Positions 27,077 through 36,325 are shown, numbered from the stretch's first letter. The stretch: 64,000 nucleotides of DNA from Kitasatospora sp. NBC_01266 (GCF_036242395.1 NZ_CP108458.1:620001-684000), one strand, 5' to 3'. Notes: generated by a model from the sequence alone, not told the origin. Numbers and translations: made by a program.

Positions 27077-29305
27077 ATGAGCCTGTTCCTGTTCACCCGC
27101 TCAAGACGAGGGGCCTCGCGTCGGCCACTGGGGCGGGCCGCGCTCGGGGCGGCGATGCTGCTGGGTTCGTTCTCCGGAGTGCTGACCGCCGAGCCGGCGA
27201 CGGCTTCGGCGCCGGCCCCCGCGCCGGCCAACGGCCTGGCGGCGCTGACACCCACGCCTCCGATGGGGTGGAGCAGCTGGGACTACATCAGGAAGAACCC
27301 GACCGCCGCGAACATCGAGGCGGAGGCCGACTACCTGGTCAGCAGCGGACTGAGCACGGCGGGCTACAAGCTGGTCAGCATCGACGACTTCTGGATGTCG
27401 TGCGACACCTACAGCGCGGCGATGGGGCACAACACGTACGACACGGACGCGAACGGCTACTGGACGCCCAGTTCGGCGTTCCCCGGCGGGATCAAGCCCG
27501 TGGCGGACTACGTCCACAAACTGGGGCTGCAGTTGGGCATCTACCTGACTCCGGGCCTGCCCTGGTCCGGCGACGGCAAGCCGATCGCCGGCACGGGCTA
27601 CAACACCGACCAGATCAAGGTGTCCTCCACGCCCGGCCAGGACGAGACCAACTACAACTGCGCGACCACCCTCGGCGGCAGCCCGGGCGGCAACAACGGC
27701 ATGGACTACATCAACTACAACACGCCCGCCACGCCCAACGCGGGGCAGGACTACGTGAACGGCTGGGCCGACCTGCTGGCCTCCTGGGGCGTCGACCACC
27801 TGAAGCTCGACGGGGTCGGCTCCAACGACACCGCCGACATCCAGGCCTGGAGCACCGCGTTGCAGCAGGCGCCGCGGCCGATCAGCCTGGCCCTGTCCAA
27901 CGGCGGCGGTGTCGGCGCCGGCATCGCGCCGACGGTGGCCCAGTACGCGAATAGCTGGCGCATCGACGGCGACGTCAACTCGTACCAGGCGTCCGTCTAT
28001 CCGCTGACCTCGTGGTCGCACGTGTCGGCCCGTTTCGACGACGCGGCGTCCTGGGCGCCCTGGGGCGGCAGTGGTCACTGGAACGACCTCGACTCGGTCG
28101 AGGTCGGCAACGGCGGCAACGACGGACTCACCGTGGACGAGCGGCAGTCGACGCTCGCCCTGTGGGCGATGGCCTCTTCGCCGCTGATGATCGGCGCCGA
28201 TCTGACCAACCTGGATCCGACGGATCTGGCGATGCTGAAGAACCCCGGTCTGATCCAGGTCGACCAGAACGGCGCCGCCGCGACCCGCGTCTACAACGAG
28301 GCCGGGCTGCAGGTGTGGAACAAGACCCTCGGTGCCGATGAGCAGGCCGTCGCCTTCTTCAACACCTCCGGCACCGCGACCACGTACGACGTGGGCAGCT
28401 ATCTGCCGTCCGTCGCGCTGACCGGTTCCGACACCCTGACCGATGTGCTGGGCGACGCGAACCTGCAGCCCGTCCCGTCGAGCGCCACGGACCGGACGGT
28501 CACCGTCCCCAGCCACGGCGTCGCGATCGTCGGCGTCACCGGCCCGGCCGGACTGCGGCCGGCGGCCTGCGGCACCCCCGCCACCTTCACCGTCCCCGCG
28601 GGCGCCCACACCATGCGCGCGCTGGTGGCCGGTGCGCCGGGCCAGACCGGCTGGGGCACGGGCGGCGGCGGCGGGCAGGCCGGCGGTGCCGGCGGCGCGG
28701 TGCTGGCCACCGTCAGTGTCACCCCGGGCCAGACCGTGTCGGCCGTCACCGGCTGCACCTCCACCACGAACAGCGGCGGAGCGGGCTGGTCGACCGGTGG
28801 CGGCAGCATGTCCGGTGGCGGAACGGGCGGCGGCTCCTCGGCCGTCTGCGCCTCGAGCACCTGCAGCGCGGGCAGCGGCACCCCCTTGGTGGTGGCCGGC
28901 GGCGGTGGCGGCGGTGGCGGCGGCACCTGCAACGGCTACTGGGGCTGGCCCGGCGGTGCCGGTGGCGGCAGTAGCACCTCGGTGACCTCCGACCCCGGTG
29001 CCACCGGTTCGGGACCGAGCGGCGCCAACGGCGTCGCCAGCGGCAACCCCGGCGGCCTGGGCGGCGCCAACAACGGCTCCACCGGCAACAACGGCTCCCC
29101 CAACGGGGGTAGCGGCTCGGTCCACGACGGTGACTCGGGCGGTGGCGCCGGCATGGTGGGCGGCTGGGGCGGAAACGACTGGGGCTTGGGCTGCCAGTCC
29201 CAGGGCGGCGGGGGCGGCGGCTCGTCCTGGGTCTCCGCCACCGCGGGCACCGGAACCGTGTTCGCGACGAGCCAGGTTGCCCAGGCCACGGTCTGGTTCA
29301 GCTGA
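27077..29305 (+). CDS. Secreted GH27 alpha-galactosidase-like enzyme with glycine-rich C-terminal domain
   Basis: This 742-residue exported glycosidase has a signal peptide at about residues 1-43 (RAALGAAMLLGSFSGVLTAEPATA). The GH27 barrel (about 55-360) starts with TPPMGWSSWDYIR and has the nucleophile Asp in HLKLDGVG and the acid/base Asp in SWRIDGDV. SSPLMIGADLTNLDP is typical of clan GH-D. A C-terminal beta domain follows to about residue 490. The last 240 residues are extremely Gly/Ser/Ala-rich with scattered Cys (GGGGGQAGGAGGAVLATVSV and similar), resembling Gly_rich-type domains. The function of that tail is unknown: wall or substrate attachment are options. A strong terminator follows. 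Confidence 0.88.
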   Translation: MSLFLFTRSRRGASRRPLGRAALGAAMLLGSFSGVLTAEPATASAPAPAPANGLAALTPTPPMGWSSWDYIRKNPTAANIEAEADYLVSSGLSTAGYKLVSIDDFWMSCDTYSAAMGHNTYDTDANGYWTPSSAFPGGIKPVADYVHKLGLQLGIYLTPGLPWSGDGKPIAGTGYNTDQIKVSSTPGQDETNYNCATTLGGSPGGNNGMDYINYNTPATPNAGQDYVNGWADLLASWGVDHLKLDGVGSNDTADIQAWSTALQQAPRPISLALSNGGGVGAGIAPTVAQYANSWRIDGDVNSYQASVYPLTSWSHVSARFDDAASWAPWGGSGHWNDLDSVEVGNGGNDGLTVDERQSTLALWAMASSPLMIGADLTNLDPTDLAMLKNPGLIQVDQNGAAATRVYNEAGLQVWNKTLGADEQAVAFFNTSGTATTYDVGSYLPSVALTGSDTLTDVLGDANLQPVPSSATDRTVTVPSHGVAIVGVTGPAGLRPAACGTPATFTVPAGAHTMRALVAGAPGQTGWGTGGGGGQAGGAGGAVLATVSVTPGQTVSAVTGCTSTTNSGGAGWSTGGGSMSGGGTGGGSSAVCASSTCSAGSGTPLVVAGGGGGGGGGTCNGYWGWPGGAGGGSSTSVTSDPGATGSGPSGANGVASGNPGGLGGANNGSTGNNGSPNGGSGSVHDGDSGGGAGMVGGWGGNDWGLGCQSQGGGGGGSSWVSATAGTGTVFATSQVAQATVWFS

Positions 29306-29319
29306 CCCTCGGACGACCT

Positions 29320-29352
29320 CGTGCCCAGCGCGTCGCGGACGCGCTGGGCACG
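29320..29352. terminator. Bidirectional terminator
   Basis: A perfect 15-bp stem (29320-29334 with 29338-29352) with a GCG loop lies between the converging galactosidase and MFS genes. Confidence 0.85.
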
Positions 29353-29357
29353 AGCGT

Positions 29358-30848
29358 TCACTTGGGCCGGCGGCGGGCACGGGCGCCGAGGTGAGCGCGG
29401 GTCGGGGACGAGGGCAGGAGCAGGGTGGCGGCGAGGCCGGACACGGCGACCCCAGCACTCACCGTCCAAGCCGTCAGGTACGCCCGGTGGCCGCCGCCCT
29501 GCGCGGTCAGGATCGCCGCGTTGGTCGCCGACCCGACCGCGGCACCGAGGCCGACCAGGAGTTCGAACAGCCCTGAGCCGGCCGCGGTGTCCTCGGCCCG
29601 CACGCCGTCGACGACGAGGATGCGTGCCGCTCCGGAGATCAGCCCCATCCCGGCGCCGCTGAGGGCGAGCGCCACCGCGAAGTCCGCCGCTCCCGCATGC
29701 CGCAGCAGTAGCCCCGTCGCACCCAGCGCTACCAGCGCCGCCCCCAGCACCATGACGTTCCGGTAGCCGACGACCCGCCCGAGCCTGCTGGTGCACGCGG
29801 CCAGGACGGTCATCCCGCAGAAGGCCGGCAACAGCACCAGGCCCACCGAGGCGGCCGGCAGCCCGAGCCCCGCGGGGAGGGTCAGATAGGTGGAGTAGGA
29901 CACCTGCCCACCGAGGACGACGTAGTGCACGACGCAGCCGGCCGCGAAGACCGGCAGCAGGCGCGGTCGCAGCAGGCGGCGTAGGTCGATCAGCGGTGCC
30001 GGGCTGCGCAGTTGGACCGTCGCCCAGGCGGCGAGCAGCACCACGCCCGCACCGAGGCAGCCCAGCGTGCCGGACGAGCCCCAGCCCCACGCCGCGCCCT
30101 CGTGCAGCGCCAGCGCGACGGGGACCAGAGCTGCGGCCAGCAGCGCGGCACCGGGCCAGTCGACCCGGGCCGCCGCTCCCAGGCGCTCGGGCGCTTCCCC
30201 GCGCTCGAACCTGTCTCCGCGCTCCAACCCGTCCCCGCGTCCCGCCCACGGCAGCAGGCCGAGGCCCATGGCCGTCCCGACGGCCGGTGTCCACAGCACG
30301 GCGCCGATGCCGGCCGTCCGGAGCAGCAGCGAGGAGCAGGCGCTGCCCAGCAGCACACCGAACATCAGGGCCGCCGACAGGTAGGCGATGGCCCGGTGGG
30401 TGTGCCGGATCCCGTGGCGGCGCCGGACCAGGCCCGACATCAGCGGCAGGAAGCCGGCCAGGCAGCCCTGGAGCATCCGCCCCGCCATGAGCAGCGGGTA
30501 GTCGGGCGCGAGCGCGATCAGCACGGCGCCGGCCGCGACCGCCGCGGTCGTCGCGCGCAGCACCCGCAGGTGTCCGTGACGGTCTCCCAGCGCGGCCAGC
30601 AGCGGCGTGGCGATCGCCGCCGTCAGCGCGGGCCCGGTGACCGTCCAGGCCAGAGCGCTCACCCCCACGTGGTACCGGTCGCCCAGGGCCTGGAAGAGCG
30701 AGGTGAAGTAGCTCTGCTGGAAGCCGCTGAACAGCACGATGAGCAGGAGCACGGCAAGGGTGCGCCGCAGTGCCCGCCCGCCGGTCGCGGTGTCGCCGGA
30801 CGCGATCGCGCCGAACGCGGTGGCGGCGCGGAGCGGTGCCGCGGTCAT
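29358..30848 (-). CDS. MFS transporter (DHA2-like)
   Basis: This 496-residue membrane protein has about 14 hydrophobic segments. The first is LAVLLLIVLFSGFQQSYFTS, and loop motifs GDRHGHLRVLRATTAAVAAG and GRMLQGCLAGFLP match the major facilitator superfamily, closest in layout to drug exporters. A charged cytoplasmic insert (RGDGLERGDRFERGEAPERL) separates the two halves. Its ATG overlaps the stop of a 42-codon reading frame, and it is the last gene of a cluster with an acyl-CoA dehydrogenase and an acyl-CoA synthetase. It may export the product of those enzymes. The substrate is unknown. Confidence 0.85.
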   Translation of the reverse strand: MTAAPLRAATAFGAIASGDTATGGRALRRTLAVLLLIVLFSGFQQSYFTSLFQALGDRYHVGVSALAWTVTGPALTAAIATPLLAALGDRHGHLRVLRATTAAVAAGAVLIALAPDYPLLMAGRMLQGCLAGFLPLMSGLVRRRHGIRHTHRAIAYLSAALMFGVLLGSACSSLLLRTAGIGAVLWTPAVGTAMGLGLLPWAGRGDGLERGDRFERGEAPERLGAAARVDWPGAALLAAALVPVALALHEGAAWGWGSSGTLGCLGAGVVLLAAWATVQLRSPAPLIDLRRLLRPRLLPVFAAGCVVHYVVLGGQVSYSTYLTLPAGLGLPAASVGLVLLPAFCGMTVLAACTSRLGRVVGYRNVMVLGAALVALGATGLLLRHAGAADFAVALALSGAGMGLISGAARILVVDGVRAEDTAAGSGLFELLVGLGAAVGSATNAAILTAQGGGHRAYLTAWTVSAGVAVSGLAATLLLPSSPTRAHLGARARRRPK

Positions 30849-30973
30849 CCGATCGGGGCCGGCGCGTCGCGGGTGAATCGGCGCAGGGCCGGTTCGGCCG
30901 GCAGCGCGGCGCCGTCGGGCGCGCCCTGTCGGGTGCCGGTCAGCGAGGACCAGGTGGGAGCCGACCGGTTCAT
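30845..30973 (-). CDS. Possible 42-residue protein between acyl-CoA dehydrogenase and MFS genes
   Basis: This short frame begins six bases after the dehydrogenase stop and ends in an ATGA overlap with the MFS start, so it sits exactly as a coupled gene would. Third codon positions are mostly G/C. The product (MNRSAPTWSSLTGTRQGAPD at its start) has no recognisable domain, membrane segment or signal. It may be a real small protein, a translation-coupling spacer, or the remnant of a lost gene. Confidence 0.3.
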   Translation of the reverse strand: MNRSAPTWSSLTGTRQGAPDGAALPAEPALRRFTRDAPAPIG

Positions 30974-30978
30974 GCCGT

Positions 30979-32166
30979 TCACCGCGCGGGTCGCAGCAGC
31001 AGCTTGGCGATGCCGTTCTTCTGGATCTCCGAGGTGCCGGTCAGCACCCGGAACATCCGCACCTTGCGGAAGAGGAACTCGACCTCGTTGCCCTGGGTCA
31101 GGCCCTCCTTGCCGTGGATCTGCACGGCCTCGTCGAGGATCCGGAACGCGCTCTCGGCGACGTTCAGTTTGCACATGAACGCCTCCAGCCGCGGCACCGT
31201 ATCGGTGTCCAGCGCCGCGAGCGCCGCGTAGGTCATGGCGCGGGCCGCGTAGTAGGAGGTCGCCATGTCCGCGAGCTTGTGCTGGATCGACTGCAGCTCG
31301 GCGAGCGGTGCCCCGGCCACGGTGCGGGTGCCGACCCGCTCCAGGGTCAGTTCCAGCGCGCGGCGGGCCATGCCGAGCACGCTCGGGCAGTGCAGCAGCC
31401 GGTTGACGTTGACCCGGCCGAGCCCGAGCAGCAGTCCGTCACCCTCTGCGCCGAGCAGGTTGGCGGCCGGGACCCGGCAGTCGCTCAGCAGGATGTCGCT
31501 CTCGATGTGTTCGCCGGACATCGGTACGGCTCCGTCGAGGACTTGGCAGCCGGGACTGTCGAGGTCGACGAGGAAGGCGGAGTAGGTCTTCTCCGTGCCG
31601 TCCATGCGGGCGATGACGATGGCGAAGTCGGCGACCGGGCCGGCGCTGGAGAAGACCTTGCGGCCGCTCAGCCGGTAGCCCTGGCCGTCCGGCTCGCGGA
31701 CGGCGGTGGTGCGCATCGCCCGCACGTCCGAGCCCGCGTCGGTCTCGGTGAGGGAGAAGCAGCAGGCCCGTTCGCCGCGCACCACGGGCAGGAAGTAGCG
31801 CTCCAGCTGGTGCGGCGTGGCGGCGGCGAGGATGTCGCCGACCCGCAGCGGACCGCCCATCTCGCCCAGCACGCTGTGCGCGAGCACGCGTCCGGCGGCG
31901 GCGATCTCCTCCTTGAGTGCGGCGAGCTGCGTGTACGTCAGGCCCTGGCCGCCGAGCTCGGACGGCAGGTGGATGCCGTAGAAGCCGAGCTCGCGGCTGC
32001 GGCGCCAGACCGGCTCCAGCAGGGCACGGGTGATCGGGGTCTGCGGGGTGACGGCATGCTCGCGCTCGTAGTCGGCCAACTCGCCGTCCAGGTAACCGCG
32101 CAGCTTGCGCACCAGCTCGTCCAGGAGCGGGTCGTCGGCGTAGTCGGGGCGCAGGGAGAAGAGCAT
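30979..32166 (-). CDS. Acyl-CoA dehydrogenase family flavoprotein with unusual active-site region
   Basis: This 395-residue protein has the three-part acyl-CoA dehydrogenase fold: an N-terminal helical domain, a beta domain with CFSLTETDAGSDVRAMRTTA and YRLSGRKVFSSAGPVADFA, and a C-terminal helical domain with IHGKEGL and TGTSEIQKNGIAK. In many family members the catalytic glutamate is in a YEGT motif. Here the aligned segment reads VLTGT, so that residue is absent and the base must lie elsewhere or the enzyme may catalyse another reaction. The ATG at 32166 opens MLFSLRPDYADD, 11 bases downstream of the acyl-CoA synthetase stop. Confidence 0.88.
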   Translation of the reverse strand: MLFSLRPDYADDPLLDELVRKLRGYLDGELADYEREHAVTPQTPITRALLEPVWRRSRELGFYGIHLPSELGGQGLTYTQLAALKEEIAAAGRVLAHSVLGEMGGPLRVGDILAAATPHQLERYFLPVVRGERACCFSLTETDAGSDVRAMRTTAVREPDGQGYRLSGRKVFSSAGPVADFAIVIARMDGTEKTYSAFLVDLDSPGCQVLDGAVPMSGEHIESDILLSDCRVPAANLLGAEGDGLLLGLGRVNVNRLLHCPSVLGMARRALELTLERVGTRTVAGAPLAELQSIQHKLADMATSYYAARAMTYAALAALDTDTVPRLEAFMCKLNVAESAFRILDEAVQIHGKEGLTQGNEVEFLFRKVRMFRVLTGTSEIQKNGIAKLLLRPAR

Positions 32167-32177
32167 CGGACGGCCTT

Positions 32178-33620
32178 TCAGTTGACGCGGCGCGCGGCGC
32201 CGGCCCAGTAGGTCTCGCGGACGGCCTTGCGGTCGAGCTTGCCGTTGCGGTTGTGCGGGAGTTCGGCGGCGAAGTCGACGGAGCGGGGCTTCTTGAACCG
32301 GTCCAGGCGCTCGGCGCAGAAGGCGATCAGCTCGTCGGCGCCGACCCGCGCGCCGTCGCGGACGACCACGACGGCCTTGACCGCCTCGCCCCAGCGTTCG
32401 TCCGGGACGCCGATGACACAGGCTTCCTGGACGGCCGGGTGCTCGTCGAGCGCGGCCTCGACCTCGGTCGAGTAGATGTTGAAGCCACCGGAGATGATCA
32501 TGTCTTTCCTGCGGTCGACGATGAACAGGTAGCCGTCCTCCCGCATCCAGGCCAGATCGCCGGTGCGCACCCAGCCGTCCGCGAAGGTCTCGGCGGTGAG
32601 TTCGGGCTCGCGCCAGTAGGAGCGCACGCAGTCCGGGCCGCGCACGACGATCTCGCCGATCTCGCGCGGCTCGGCCTCCCGGCCCTGCTCGTCCACCACC
32701 CGGATCTCGGTGTCGTAGCCGGCTCGCCCGCAGGACTGGAGCAGCTCCGGGTCCTGCGCCACGCCGCGGGCGATCTCGGCGGCGGTGAGACCGGCGACCA
32801 CGGAGGTGGTCTCGGCGAGCCCGTACCCCTGTCCGACGACCGGGCCGAACGCGGCGACCGCCTCGCGCAGCCGCTGCGGCGAGATCGGGGCACCGCCCAC
32901 CCGCAGGTCGGTCAGACTCGACACGTCGTAGCCGCCGAGGCCCGGGTGCGCGAGCACGGTGGCGAGCATCGCGGGGACGAGGAAGGTGGCGTCGATCCGC
33001 TCCCGCGCGACCGTGGCCAGGAAGGCGTCGGGGTCCCAGCCGGGCAGCACGTGGACGGTGGTACCGGCGAAGACGCAGGCCAGCAGCGGCATACCGGTGG
33101 CGTGGGTGATCGGGCCGCAGGCCAGGTAGCGGGAGCCGGCCCGCGGGCGGGGCTCGGTCATCAGCTGCTTGCGCATGTTGGCGAGCCGGTTGCCGAAGGT
33201 CTGCACGGCCGCTTTCAGCGCGCCCGTCGAGCCCGAGGTGAAGTTGAGCACGCACGGGTCGTCCTGCGCGACCTCCACCCGCACCGGCGCGGTGCCGCCT
33301 TCGGCGAGCAGCGCCGCGAACCCGCTCTCGAACTCGACCGGCAGGCAGTCCGTGCCGGCGGCCTCCAGCGCCGCGAGGGCGTCCTCGCGGTGGGCCGCGT
33401 CGAAGAGCAGCGCTCTGACGGGCGCGTAGCCGAGCAGGTGCGCGATCTCGGCGCGACCCAGCCGGGCGTTGACGGGCGCGCGCATCAGCCCGGCCTTGTA
33501 CAGGGCGAACTCGATCACGATCAGCTCACCGCGGTTCCAGGCCAGGCTGGCCACCGCGTCGCCGGGTCCCAGCCCGCGCGCCAGCAGGGCGGCGGCGAGC
33601 CGGTTCGCGTCCTCCTCCAA
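32178..33620 (-). CDS. Acyl-CoA synthetase (AMP-forming), 5'-truncated
   Basis: This class I adenylate-forming ligase would make an acyl-CoA for the dehydrogenase that follows. Motifs are LNFTSGSTGALKAAV (P-loop), GYGLAETTSVV, DGWVRTGDLAWMREDGYLFI, the hinge DRRKDMIISGGFNIYS and the catalytic Lys in LPHNRNGKLDRK. Coding similarity continues upstream of 33620 (APAVVCADRRWTFRQLEEDA, to about 33668), but there is no ATG or GTG in that stretch and the expected first 20-25 residues are missing. The only start is a TTG at 33620 without a ribosome site. The neighbour on the other strand is truncated at the same point, so the 5' end was probably deleted. Confidence 0.8.
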   Translation of the reverse strand: MEEDANRLAAALLARGLGPGDAVASLAWNRGELIVIEFALYKAGLMRAPVNARLGRAEIAHLLGYAPVRALLFDAAHREDALAALEAAGTDCLPVEFESGFAALLAEGGTAPVRVEVAQDDPCVLNFTSGSTGALKAAVQTFGNRLANMRKQLMTEPRPRAGSRYLACGPITHATGMPLLACVFAGTTVHVLPGWDPDAFLATVARERIDATFLVPAMLATVLAHPGLGGYDVSSLTDLRVGGAPISPQRLREAVAAFGPVVGQGYGLAETTSVVAGLTAAEIARGVAQDPELLQSCGRAGYDTEIRVVDEQGREAEPREIGEIVVRGPDCVRSYWREPELTAETFADGWVRTGDLAWMREDGYLFIVDRRKDMIISGGFNIYSTEVEAALDEHPAVQEACVIGVPDERWGEAVKAVVVVRDGARVGADELIAFCAERLDRFKKPRSVDFAAELPHNRNGKLDRKAVRETYWAGAARRVN

Positions 33621-33661
33621 CTGCCGGAACGTCCAGCGCCGGTCCGCACAGACGACGGCGG

Positions 33662-34980
33662 GCGCAGATCCAGGCGGAGGCCGCCAGCGCCGCGCAGCAC
33701 TTCGGCGCCGGCACCTCGCTGAACACCCAGATCATCGTGGCGACTCCGACCGGCCACTCGACGGCGGGCTTCGGCAGCAGCTACTGCGGCTACCACGGCG
33801 CGGTCGCGGCGCTGCCCAGCATCACCTACACCGACCTGCCGTACATGCCGGACGCGGCGGGGTCCTGCGGAGCGGGCAGCGCCAACGGCGCCGCCGGCAC
33901 CCTGGACGGCGTCAGCATCGTCGCGGGGCACGAACTCGCCGAGACGATCACCGGCCCCCTGATCAACGGCTGGCGGGACAGCGCCGGCGCGGAGATCGCG
34001 GACAAGTGCGCCTGGGTCAACATAAGGGACACCAACCTGTCCGGCAGCAGCTTCGCCATGCAGCCGTTGTGGAGCAACAACTCCGGTGGCTGCAGCATGG
34101 GTTCGGGCTCCTGGTCCACCTGGCAGCAGCACGGCGCGCCGGCGCCGGGGGTGGCCGCCGGAGCCTCCCCGGTGGTGGCCTCGTGGGGCCCCAAGCGCCT
34201 CGACCTGTTCGTCCGGGGCAAGGACGGCGCGATCTGGCACCAGCCGTACGACACCGGCGGCGCGGGTTGGTACCCCTGGGAGTCGATGGGCGGACGCTTC
34301 GTCTCCAATCCCGCCGCGGTCGCCTGGGACCCGACCCGGCTCGACCTGTTCGGCGTGGGCACGAACGGCGGTATCTCGCACCGCTCCTGGAGCAGCACGA
34401 CCGGCTGGAGCGGCTGGACCACCGACTTCGCCGCCCCGCCGCCCGGGGTGGCCTCCGGCGCCACGCCGACCGTGACCTCCTGGGGCACCGGCCGACTCGA
34501 CCTGTTCGTCCGCGGCAAGGACAACGCGATCTGGCACCTGAGCTACAGCAACGGCTGGAGCAAGTGGGAGAGCCTCGGCGCGAAGGTCATCTCCGATCCG
34601 GCGGCGACCTCTCCCAGCAACGGCCGCATCGACCTCTTCGGCCTCGGCACGAACAACAACGTCTGGCACAAGTACTGGACCCCGGGCACCGGTTGGACCA
34701 GTTGGTCGCCGGACCTGCCAGCCCTGCCCGTCGGTATCGCGCCCGGCAGCTCGCCGGCGGCCTCCCTGTGGCAGCCGAACGTCGGCGACTCGAGGTCTAT
34801 GTCCGCGGCAAGGACGGCGCGATCTGGAGCAGCCTCTACAGCGGCGGAAGTTGGGGCGCCTGGTCGTCCCAGGGCGGCACCCTGGCGTCCAACACCACGG
34901 CGATCTCCCCCGGCCCCAACGTGATCGACCTGTTCGCGGTCGGCACGAACGGCTCGCTGGACGAGAAGCTCTGGGCCTGA
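33662..34980 (+). pseudogene. Secreted protein with lectin-like (PLL/tectonin) repeats, 5'-truncated and frameshifted
   Basis: The first part (AQIQAEAASAAQHFGAGTS ... GVSIVAGHELAETITGP ... KCAWVN) matches the end of a secreted actinomycete domain with an H-E-x-x-E type motif. The signal peptide and first portion are missing. After about residue 160 come about six repeats of roughly 45 residues containing RLDLFVRGKDGAIWH or close variants, as in beta-propeller PLL/tectonin lectins. A single missing base at about 34786 shifts the last repeat into another frame, which then reads LEVYVRGKDGAIWSSLYSGG to the stop at 34980. Both lesions suggest a pseudogene. Confidence 0.8.
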
Positions 34981-35104
34981 CGAACGGGCGCCACCGTCCA
35001 CCGGACTCCGGAGAGCCACCTTGCCGGCCGCCACCTCCGCGCCTCGATGATCTGGATCAAAGACCTTACCCGGACAGCCTGTTGATCACGACTCCAGCTG
35101 CTCC

Positions 35105-35563
35105 CTAGTCCAGGCTGAGGCGTTTGTTGAGGGCCTCGCCCGCGGGCAGGGTGTCGATGAGCTTGTGAAGGAAGTCGAGCATCGCGTCGGTCTCCAGGCC
35201 GTCGGAGGCGGTGTCGATCGAGGTGTAGATGGCCTCCTCGATCCCGGCGACCGCGGTGGCCAGGCGTTCGCCCTCAGGGGTGAGGCTGAGTTGGAGGTAG
35301 CGGCGGTCCTCGGCGGCGGTGCGGCGCTCGACCAGCCCGGCCGCGACGGCGCGTTCGACCAGCCGGCTGGGGTTGGTGCCGCTCTCGCACACCAGGAGCT
35401 GCCCGAGCCCGTTGAGGCTCAAGGTGCCGTGCCGCTGGAGCAGGCGCAGCACCTCGGCCTGCGACGGGGTGATGCCGTGGGGTTTGAGGGCCTGGGTCAG
35501 CAGCCGGTTGCCTTCGCGTTGGGCTGCCAGGATCGCGAACCGCAGGTGTTCGGCCTTACGCAT
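35105..35563 (-). CDS. MarR family transcriptional regulator
   Basis: This 152-residue winged helix regulator contains the recognition-helix segment GTLSLNGLGQLLVCESGTNP and the wing ERRTAAEDRRYLQLSLTPEG. Its ATG overlaps the end of the alpha/beta hydrolase gene by 8 bases, so both are co-transcribed and translationally coupled. A 34-bp perfect palindrome over the operon promoter is the obvious binding site for a dimeric MarR protein, suggesting autorepression relieved by a ligand that may be a hydrolase substrate. The ligand is unknown. Confidence 0.92.
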   Translation of the reverse strand: MRKAEHLRFAILAAQREGNRLLTQALKPHGITPSQAEVLRLLQRHGTLSLNGLGQLLVCESGTNPSRLVERAVAAGLVERRTAAEDRRYLQLSLTPEGERLATAVAGIEEAIYTSIDTASDGLETDAMLDFLHKLIDTLPAGEALNKRLSLD

Positions 35564-36320
35564 CGGCGCCCTGTCGGGTGATCGGCAGGGCGGCGATGAA
35601 GTCCTTGACCGCGGCGGCGTAGGTGGCCGGGTGGGAGAAGCGGAACATGTGGCCGGTGCGCGGCAGCACGACCTCCCGGGCGTCGGGGATGCCCGCGAGC
35701 ATGATCTTGGAGGCGTTCTCGCCGATCAGCACGTCGTGCGAGGGGGTCAGGATCAGGGTCGGGACCTGGACCTGGCCGAGCACGTCAACGTAGTCGGCCG
35801 CGAAGATCGCTGACACGCGCGAACCGTAGGAGGCGGCCGGGGTGTTGGTGAGGAACAGTTCGCGGCTGCGCGCCTCGCTCCAGGGCACCTGACCCTCGCC
35901 GTCGAACGGGGAGGCGAGGCGGTGGGCGTGGGCTCGCAGCGTCAGCTGCCGGTAGAACGGGCCGGGCGCCTTGCCCATCACCTGCGCCAGCGCCTTCAAC
36001 GGCTTCGAGTCGATCGGGTTGGCCGCGAATCCGCCGGACAGGACCAGGGCGCGCAGGCCCCGCGGGCGGCGGATGGCGAGCGCGAGCGCGATGTTCGCGC
36101 CGAATGAGTCGCCGACCAGCACGTAGTCGTCGAGGTCCGCGATCGCGTTTTCGACGTGGTCGGCGTAGCGCTCGATGTCCTTGACGCCTTCGGGCAGGCG
36201 CAGCGTGCGCTTGGGCGCCTCGCCGTAGGGGGCGAGCTGTTCGACGCTCCACGGGGTACCGGAGAGGCAGGGGATGAAGACGAGGGTCGGGCGCTTCTCT
36301 GCAGTGGTCGCAGTGTTCAT
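35556..36320 (-). CDS. Alpha/beta hydrolase
   Basis: This 254-residue hydrolase has its nucleophile Ser in VLVGDSFGANIAL, an acid Asp in LTPSHDVLIGE and the catalytic His in RTGHMFRFSHP. The oxyanion region is PTLVFIPCLSGTPW. I favour the ATG at 36320 as a leaderless start: TAATAT, a good -10 box, ends seven bases upstream and there is no Shine-Dalgarno sequence. ATGs at 36329 and a GTG at 36371 are in frame but lie inside or beyond the operator palindrome. It is the first gene of the hydrolase-marR operon. Confidence 0.88.
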   Translation of the reverse strand: MNTATTAEKRPTLVFIPCLSGTPWSVEQLAPYGEAPKRTLRLPEGVKDIERYADHVENAIADLDDYVLVGDSFGANIALALAIRRPRGLRALVLSGGFAANPIDSKPLKALAQVMGKAPGPFYRQLTLRAHAHRLASPFDGEGQVPWSEARSRELFLTNTPAASYGSRVSAIFAADYVDVLGQVQVPTLILTPSHDVLIGENASKIMLAGIPDAREVVLPRTGHMFRFSHPATYAAAVKDFIAALPITRQGADA

Positions 36321-36325
36321 GGAAG

